26,578 bases of DNA from Lachnospiraceae bacterium UBA7160 (GTDB lineage: Bacteria > Bacillota > Clostridia > Lachnospirales > Lachnospiraceae). Both the position numbers and the translations under genes were made by a program. The notes beneath the pieces are model-generated. The model was not told the origin of the DNA, did not search any database, and saw only the letters and a list, made by a program, of their open reading frames with translations. Below are positions 22,482 to 26,578 of this stretch, one piece after another. The stretch lies in the NCBI GenBank assembly GCA_002491565.1, contig DKWE01000121.1, positions 38,372 through 64,949 on the forward strand, given 5' to 3'. Position 1 is the stretch's first letter. The number at the start of each line of letters is the position of its first letter.

Positions 22482-22912
22482 CCCCTGCTCCGATCTCGCA
22501 GCCGTTCCTTCAGGTACTCATACCGGAGCCGTTTCTCTTCCTTCGCGAAATGCACCTCCCGGAACTGCTCCGGATTATTCTCGTAGGACAGCACTTCTTT
22601 GCCAAACTGTTCACTGGTCAGATCAAACACGCAGTCCCCTATCACATTGTAGCAGTGATAATTTCCACCCGGTCTCAAGATGCCATATACCTTTCCGCCA
22701 AAAATATCCTGCGCGAGAAACGCCGTAATCGAGCACTGCCCAAGCGTCGGATTTTCTTTGGACCAGTCCTTGCGCATCCTCGGCGCGCAAGTATCCGCGC
22801 ACCAGATTTCGAGAAGCGCGTCATACAGATCGCGCGGAGTCTTAATTCCGCAGTACTTCTCATTCACCGCAGGCACCAATGCCTGCTCCCATCCGTAAAA
22901 ACAATATGCCAT
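22478..22912 (-). CDS. YunG-like protein of unknown function
   Basis: A 144-residue cytosolic protein. The central NPTLGQCSITAFLAQDIFGG segment and the later GNYHCYNVIGDCVFDLTSEQF resemble the YunG family of Firmicutes, whose function is not known. The arrangement of cysteine, histidine and aspartate (QCSIT, HCYN, FDLT) recalls a papain or transglutaminase-like fold, but that is only a guess. The start at 22912 has GGGAGGA seven bases upstream; the frame is open further, to 22966. It is the first gene of the regulator operon and overlaps the next gene by four bases. Confidence 0.75.
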   Translation of the reverse strand: MAYCFYGWEQALVPAVNEKYCGIKTPRDLYDALLEIWCADTCAPRMRKDWSKENPTLGQCSITAFLAQDIFGGKVYGILRPGGNYHCYNVIGDCVFDLTSEQFGKEVLSYENNPEQFREVHFAKEEKRLRYEYLKERLRDRSRG

Positions 22913-23084
22913 ATTGGTTCCTCCCATTTTCTTCACTGCTGCAGCAGAGCCAGCTTTGATTTCCATTCAGCCGGACCCGCTTTGTCTGGTTTTCCATCGG
23001 ATCAAGATATCCTTATTTTACCCTACTGTTCCAAAATTCTCAATCACTATCTTTCTGCATTTGGCGTTCCTCAACGGACAGTTA

Positions 23085-23229
23085 TGCAGAGCTAGACGGA
23101 CGTAGAGCAGAGCCAGCGAACACTCACCAAACTGCTCTTGGCTGCCCTCTACCAGTTCTGATTATACGTTCTGTAGCGCCGTGTGTCCGCTGTGAAATGC
23201 TCCCGTGTCCGCTAGGCTCCGCAGAATGC
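23085..23229. repeat. Imperfect inverted-repeat element in the divergent intergenic region
   Basis: GAGCCAGCGAACAC (23110-23123) is nearly the reverse complement of GTGTCCGCTAGGCTC (23205-23219), and GTGTCCGCT also occurs as a direct repeat near 23182. The GC-rich block lies between the YunG-like gene (start 22912) and GH88 (start 23504) and has no coding potential. It may be a dispersed element of this genome or the control region for the divergent genes. Confidence 0.4.
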
Positions 23230-23235
23230 ACTTTT

Positions 23236-23292
23236 TTTACAAGACTTCTGATTCAAATTTTAGTGGAAAATCTCCTCTGCTTTTGTTATGAT
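23236..23292 (+). promoter_or_regulatory. Candidate promoters of the GH88 gene
   Basis: Two overlapping candidates: TTTACA (23236-23241) with TTTAGT (23259-23264) at 17-bp spacing, and an extended -10 TGTTATGAT (23284-23292). Either leaves a leader of 200-240 nt before the ATG at 23504. The leader contains CTGCTGTA (23413-23420) and TACAGCAG (23452-23459), a distant 8-bp inverted repeat. No riboswitch is recognised. Confidence 0.4.
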
Positions 23293-23503
23293 AGGAGTAC
23301 ATTTCCATTGTTCCGGTGCTATATGCGAAGACATAGATGCTCTGGCATCATCCGGAATACAACGCAGACATGAAGTGCACAATCATTCATGGACATCCAT
23401 TCATGATAGTGCCTGCTGTAAAAAGCCAGTTCCTAATCCGCAGGTTTCATCTACAGCAGTGCCTGCAAAGCAAACATATCATATTGTTCAGGGAGGAATA
23501 CCA

Positions 23504-24625
23504 ATGGCTACCGACGAATGGGCAAGACAAATTGCCGAAAAAATTATAGCAAAATCACAGGCAGTTGCCGCGCGGAATTTACACAAGATCCCCTATACAT
23601 CCACTGACGGCTGCTTCGACGACAAAACCACTTCCGATATCAACTGGTGGACGAACGGATTTTATCCGGGAATGCTCTGGCAGCTATATCAGGCAACCAA
23701 AGATCAGCAATACCGCGACATGGCGGTAGAGATTGAAGAAAAGCTTGACCGCAGTCTGTTCCAGTACAACGGGCTGGACCATGACAATGGCTTCAAGTGG
23801 CTGTTAAGCGCTGTCGCGAATTACCGGATTACCAAAAATCCGGCATCCTGGAACCGCGGGATGCTCGCCGCATCCCATCTTGCTGGCCGGTTCAACCCGA
23901 TCGGCCAGTTCATCCGTGCCTGGAATGACTCTGGCGACGGCAGTCGTGCCGGCTGGGCGATCATCGACTGCATGATGAATCTTCCACTGCTCTACTGGGC
24001 GTCAGAGGAGACAAATGACCCGCGCTTTGCGCAGATTGCACGCATGCATGCGGACACCGCCGCGTCTGCTTTTGTGCGCCCTGACGGTTCTGTCAATCAC
24101 ATTGTCGAATTCGATCCGGCTACCGGAGAAATCCTTCGGACACACGGCGGGCAGGGATACGCGCAGGGTTCCACCTGGAGCCGCGGACAAGCCTGGGCAG
24201 TCTATGGCTTTGCGCTCAGCTACCTCCATACCAGAGAAGCTTCTTACCTGGATACCGCAAAAAAAGCAGCCCACTACTTTATGGCCTGCACGCCGGAATC
24301 CGGCCTGGTACCGGTTGACTTCCGCCAGCCAGCTGATTGCACGCTGGAAGATTCCACTGCTTCCGCCATCGCCGCCTGCGGCCTCATCGAGATCGGAAAC
24401 TGCGTACCGGAGCCGGAGAAGCAGGTGTACTACAACTTCGCCAAAAAGCTGCTGCGTGCTCTCGATGAAAACCGCTGCTGCTGGAACCCCGACACAGATC
24501 CGATCCTTCAGAAATGCACCGTCGCATTCCACGACCCGATGCGCGAAACCACGATCATATACGGCGACTACTTCTTCCTGGAGGCTATCTGGAAGCTGAC
24601 CGGCAAAGAGCTCTTTCTCTGGTAG
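23504..24625 (+). CDS. Unsaturated glucuronyl hydrolase (GH88)
   Basis: Hydrolyses the unsaturated uronic acid left at the non-reducing end of oligosaccharides by polysaccharide lyases. The 373-residue product has no signal peptide and should act in the cytoplasm. Active-site residues known from the Bacillus UGL (D88, D149, H193) appear with a constant offset of six: D94 in LDHDNGF, D155 in WAIIDCMMN and H199 in VNHIVEF. Further family blocks are WWTNGFYPGMLW (48-59) and GYAQGSTWSRGQAWAVYGF (218-236). I chose the ATG at 23504, with GGGAGGAA upstream; the frame is open to 23288, but that extension looks non-coding. It is transcribed away from the regulator operon. GH105 enzymes are related but lack this exact set, so GH88 is preferred. 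Confidence 0.95.
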   Translation: MATDEWARQIAEKIIAKSQAVAARNLHKIPYTSTDGCFDDKTTSDINWWTNGFYPGMLWQLYQATKDQQYRDMAVEIEEKLDRSLFQYNGLDHDNGFKWLLSAVANYRITKNPASWNRGMLAASHLAGRFNPIGQFIRAWNDSGDGSRAGWAIIDCMMNLPLLYWASEETNDPRFAQIARMHADTAASAFVRPDGSVNHIVEFDPATGEILRTHGGQGYAQGSTWSRGQAWAVYGFALSYLHTREASYLDTAKKAAHYFMACTPESGLVPVDFRQPADCTLEDSTASAIAACGLIEIGNCVPEPEKQVYYNFAKKLLRALDENRCCWNPDTDPILQKCTVAFHDPMRETTIIYGDYFFLEAIWKLTGKELFLW

Positions 24626-24663
24626 ATTTTCGAATATTTCACGCCGGTGCTTTCACAATTCAA

Positions 24664-24718
24664 CCGTCACTCTCTGTTCTTCATTCATTCCCGTCACCCT
24701 TCTAACGGAGAGTGACGG
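24664..24718. terminator. Stem-loop downstream of GH88
   Basis: CCGTCACTCTC (24664-24674) pairs perfectly with GAGAGTGACGG (24708-24718). A second copy, CCGTCAC at 24691-24697, can pair with the same GTGACGG. It lies between convergent GH88 and the pseudogene. T-runs are poor on both strands, so termination is probable by position only. Confidence 0.5.
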
Positions 24719-24738
24719 AAGCTTTCATACATAGTTTC

Positions 24739-25165
24739 TCAGCTCTTCCAACCTTCTCTAAACATTTCCGCTTCCTGCTCCATTCCTGCAAATATTGGAT
24801 CCTCAATCTCGCGGATCTGCCTCAGCCCAATATGCCGAACCGCCTCTACCGCAGCCTCTCCCTGCGTCATTCTCCTGGGCAGTACGGCCTGACAGTTCGC
24901 TCCCTCAAGCGTATCATATGATAAAAAGCACTGATTGAAATCCATCAGCGGATATAAGGAATGTATTATTATCCACCAGAAAACCCCAGTTTTCAGGATT
25001 GTCTGTATTTCCCGTCGGATAGTCCAGAATATTCATGCCGTAATATGTGACTGGAACCAGCTGCACGCAGACATCTAGCGTATTAAGATCATGATTGCAT
25101 GCGTAAATATCAAAAGCCATCTTTGAGACCAACGAATAATACCGCTTGAAGCGATCATAATTTGA
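24739..25165 (-). pseudogene. HipA-kinase-like C-terminal fragment, frameshifted
   Basis: Translation from about 25165 reads FDIYACNHDLNTLDVCVQL, then GNTDNPENWGFLVDN. After a frame change near 24955-24970 it continues SLYPLMDFNQCFLSYDTLEG and ends REGWKS at 24739. NTDxxxxNWGF followed by LMDFN resembles the catalytic loop and metal-binding region of HipA-like kinases, where NTDRHxxN is expected; the Arg-His pair is replaced here (NTDNPEN). The N-terminal half is missing and the 5' end is joined to a recombinase. It is therefore a remnant, not an active kinase. The family assignment rests on these short motifs. Confidence 0.55.
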
Positions 25166-25726
25166 CTTTCGATAACCAAACGGAGCCCTTGGCCCCATGA
25201 ACATTCCGCGTGTTGCCTTTATATCCAAAGCAGACTGCGTTTTCTTTCGGATATCCAAAGACACCTGCTCATTGAATGCATTGGTGATTGGAATCCGAAT
25301 CCGAGAGCCTGTCGTCTCTTCCTGACAGTTAATACCATCAATTGTATCGAAGTGGTCGTTGACAGAGACGAAGCGAACTTTCTTGCTGGGGAAGTACTCC
25401 TCAATGTAGTAGCTGGTGGAGAGAAACTCACGGCCTATGCGGGACAAATCTTTCACCACAATACAGTTAATTTGTCCTGCGCCAATGTCTGTCAGCATCT
25501 GTTTGAACGCCGGACGCTCAAAGTTGGAGCCACTGTAATTGGCATCGATATAGAAATGACTGATGAATAATTCATGCTGCGTAGCCCATTGTCCAATTAT
25601 CAACTTCTGATTTTTAACAAAGCAGGTCTCGTCTTTGTTTGCAACAGACAACCGGATGTATCCGACAGCGCTGCGAGTGTCATCTGCGACTGTTTTGCTT
25701 GGCTGTTTTCTGCTTTTTCGTGCCAT
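24914..25726 (-). pseudogene. Serine recombinase N-terminal region fused to a foreign tail
   Basis: The first 187 residues form a resolvase domain of a large serine recombinase. The nucleophile S27 is in GYIRLSV, VVKDLSRIGRE is at 90-100, and the start of the recombinase domain (IKATRGMFMGPRAPFGYRK) is at 169-187. Such proteins are normally about 450-550 residues. Here the frame continues at about 25165 into unrelated HipA-like sequence and stops after 270 residues, so the DNA-binding recombinase and zinc-ribbon parts are gone. A GAAAGGA site precedes the ATG, so the chimera could still be translated. Site-specific recombination activity is unlikely. Confidence 0.8.
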
Positions 25727-25791
25727 AGTAGTTTTTCCTTTCTTGTCGTATTTTTTACAACTCTTTTATTGATCTAAAGCGCCAAATCAGT

Positions 25792-25812
25792 ACCACCGGC
25801 TAAGCCGGTGGT
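25792..25812 (-). repeat. Right-end hairpin of the IS200 element
   Basis: ACCACCGGC pairs perfectly with GCCGGTGGT around a 3-nt loop. The stem sequence matches the ACCACC/GGTGGT core of the left-end hairpin, as expected for the structures recognised by Y1 transposases on single-stranded DNA. Confidence 0.85.
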
Positions 25813-25821
25813 TTGATTTTC

Positions 25822-25916
25822 GCCCTATAAGGGCTCGTTCCCGGCGCTGGAGTCTAAAGACTCATCGAAAGGTTCGCCAGCCGCAACGTCAGTTACCTGC
25901 TAAGCCCGTTGGGCTT
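25822..25916 (-). other. Three small hairpins in the tnpA 3' untranslated region
   Basis: GCCC/GGGC (25822-25834), GAGTC/GACTC (25850-25863) and AAGCCC/GGGCTT (25902-25916, overlapping the tnpA stop) follow one another between tnpA and the right-end hairpin. Between them, 25871-25882 is complementary at 11 of 12 positions to the tnpA 5' leader. They may stabilise or regulate the transcript. Confidence 0.6.
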
Positions 25917-26391
25917 ATTTCTTCTTGCTTTTGTTTACTGGCTCACCCGTAAACGGGTCGATATACTCCTTTAAAGACATCTGATCATATTCTAAATCTT
26001 CTTTTAACTGATTTCGAATATACTCTTCTATCTTTTTTGCATTTTTCCCTACTGTATCTACATAATATCCTCTGCACCAAAAATGTCTGTTCCCATATTT
26101 ATACTTGAGATTTGCATGCCTCTCAAATATCATCAAGGTACTTTTTCCCTTCAAATATCCCACAAATTCCGATACACTCATTTTCGGCGGAATTTCAACC
26201 AGCATATGAACATGATCTGGACAAATTTCTGCCTCTATGATATGCACTTCTTTTCGTTTACAAAGCATACTTAAGATATTGGCTATGTCCTGTTTCAACT
26301 CACCATATATAATTTTTCTTCTATATTTCGGTGCAAAAACTATATGGTACTTACAATTCCAGGTCGTATGTGATAAACTATTATTGTCCAT
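25915..26391 (-). CDS. tnpA: IS200-family transposase (TnpA, Y1 HUH nuclease)
   Basis: Cuts and rejoins single-stranded DNA at the element ends, forming a covalent tyrosine link. The 158-residue product has the family length. It shows the HUH motif H60-V61-H62 in CPDHVHMLVEIPP, the RRKIIYGELK segment at 24-33, the KGKSTLMIFE helix at 81-90, WCRGYYVDTVGK at 105-116, and the probable nucleophile Y124 in the YIRNQ motif. The C-terminus is lysine-rich. AAAGGAGG lies nine bases upstream. A hairpin in the leader (GGTT/AACC at 26420-26431) precedes the ribosome site. All key residues are present, so it may be active. Confidence 0.96.
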   Translation of the reverse strand: MDNNSLSHTTWNCKYHIVFAPKYRRKIIYGELKQDIANILSMLCKRKEVHIIEAEICPDHVHMLVEIPPKMSVSEFVGYLKGKSTLMIFERHANLKYKYGNRHFWCRGYYVDTVGKNAKKIEEYIRNQLKEDLEYDQMSLKEYIDPFTGEPVNKSKKK

Positions 26392-26481
26392 TTGGACTAC
26401 CTCCTTTGATTAATAAAACGGTTGGCGAACCTGTTTTTATTATATCACTGGAGGTATTTTACACAACGCTAAAGCTATCCC

Positions 26482-26504
26482 AACCACCCGCATAGCAGGT
26501 GGTT
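26482..26504 (-). repeat. Left-end hairpin of the IS200 element
   Basis: Ten bases on each side pair around ATA, with one mismatch. It lies about 90 bp upstream of the tnpA ATG, the usual place for the 5'-end structure bound by an IS200 transposase. Confidence 0.8.
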
Positions 26505-26569
26505 TATTTGTTCTCCAAAGTTCCGTTTTTCGGATCAGCGAAAAACTCCTCAATGGAGAACAGGGCCAT
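26504..26569 (-). CDS. Small ORF apparently cut by the IS200 insertion
   Basis: Reads MALFSIEEFFADPKNGTLEN followed by K and a stop, and the last codons fall at the left end of the IS element. An in-frame stop lies just upstream of the ATG, so this is the likely beginning of the frame, but the window ends nine bases further on and a full ribosome site cannot be judged. No family is recognised. It may be the 5' part of a gene of the same mobile cassette as the recombinase. Confidence 0.3.
   Translation of the reverse strand: MALFSIEEFFADPKNGTLENK
26510..26561. repeat. Nested inverted repeat next to the IS200 left end
   Basis: GTTCTCC (26510-26516) is mirrored by GGAGAAC (26555-26561), and inside these GTTTTTCG (26525-26532) is mirrored by CGAAAAAC (26539-26546). 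The structure lies within the small ORF and could fold as a long imperfect hairpin on either strand. Y1 transposases often insert near such single-strand-forming structures. Confidence 0.5.
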
Positions 26570-26578
26570 GCCCTAACA

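Larger units (their letters stand above)
25792..26504 (-). mobile_element. IS200-type insertion sequence
   Basis: A tyrosine single-strand transposase gene is flanked by subterminal hairpins. The left-end hairpin is AACCACCTGC/GCGGGTGGTT (26482-26504) and the right-end one is a perfect 9-bp stem (25792-25812). The size of about 0.7 kb and the absence of tnpB fit the IS200 group of the IS200/IS605 family. Exact cleavage points, usually a few bases outside the hairpins, cannot be read from one copy. No target duplication is expected for this family. Confidence 0.88.

Noticed and set aside
23288..23503. N-terminal extension of the GH88 protein
   Set aside because: The extension has no ribosome site, no family similarity and poor composition, while a strong site precedes the ATG at 23504.
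25792..25916. Omega-RNA-like guide RNA downstream of a transposase
   Set aside because: There is no TnpB gene in the element, and the hairpins are explained by IS200 end structures and the tnpA trailer.

Overview
The window looks like a chromosomal segment of a gut-type member of the Clostridia, most probably Lachnospiraceae. This is inferred from roughly 50% GC, strong AGGAGG-type ribosome binding sites, a T-box leader on pheST, a SpoIID-family protein, an LplB/YtcP-type oligosaccharide transporter and a tyrosine IS200 element. No tRNA, rRNA or CRISPR array was seen.

Layout. Positions 1-600 hold no protein gene I can support, but they contain a compact minus-strand transcription unit: a consensus promoter at 487-515, about 300 nt of transcript, and a strong terminator at 179-220. 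It looks like a small RNA or leader-type gene. A carbamate kinase follows on the plus strand (762-1691). From 1920 to 11781 everything is on the minus strand and mostly housekeeping. In transcription order this is a SpoIID-domain protein, a YihY/BrkB membrane protein, a T-box leader, pheS, pheT, a histidine phosphatase, queA, a small uncertain ORF, nrdG and dut. A 132-bp MITE-like element (11881-12012) lies before a plus-strand PfkB sugar kinase (12273-13343).

From 13349 to 24718 is a carbohydrate-utilisation locus. One minus-strand operon runs solute-binding protein, permease, permease, GH78 alpha-L-rhamnosidase. A second minus-strand operon runs YunG-like protein and two overlapping paralogous AraC regulators. 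A divergent plus-strand gene encodes a GH88 unsaturated glucuronyl hydrolase with its active-site residues intact. Together they suggest import and intracellular trimming of unsaturated oligosaccharides containing rhamnose and uronic acid, the kind released by polysaccharide lyases. No lyase is present in the window.

The right end (24739-26578) is a mobile or decaying region. A serine recombinase N-terminus is fused in frame to a broken HipA-kinase-like C-terminus. Next to it is an IS200-type element with terminal hairpins, which appears to have interrupted a small ORF at the window edge.

The points most worth following are the small-RNA unit, the GH78/GH88/AraC locus, in-frame coding minisatellites in two neighbouring genes (SpoIID protein and PfkB kinase), the recombinase/HipA chimera, and 11-of-12 complementarity between the 5' and 3' untranslated regions of the IS200 transposase gene.
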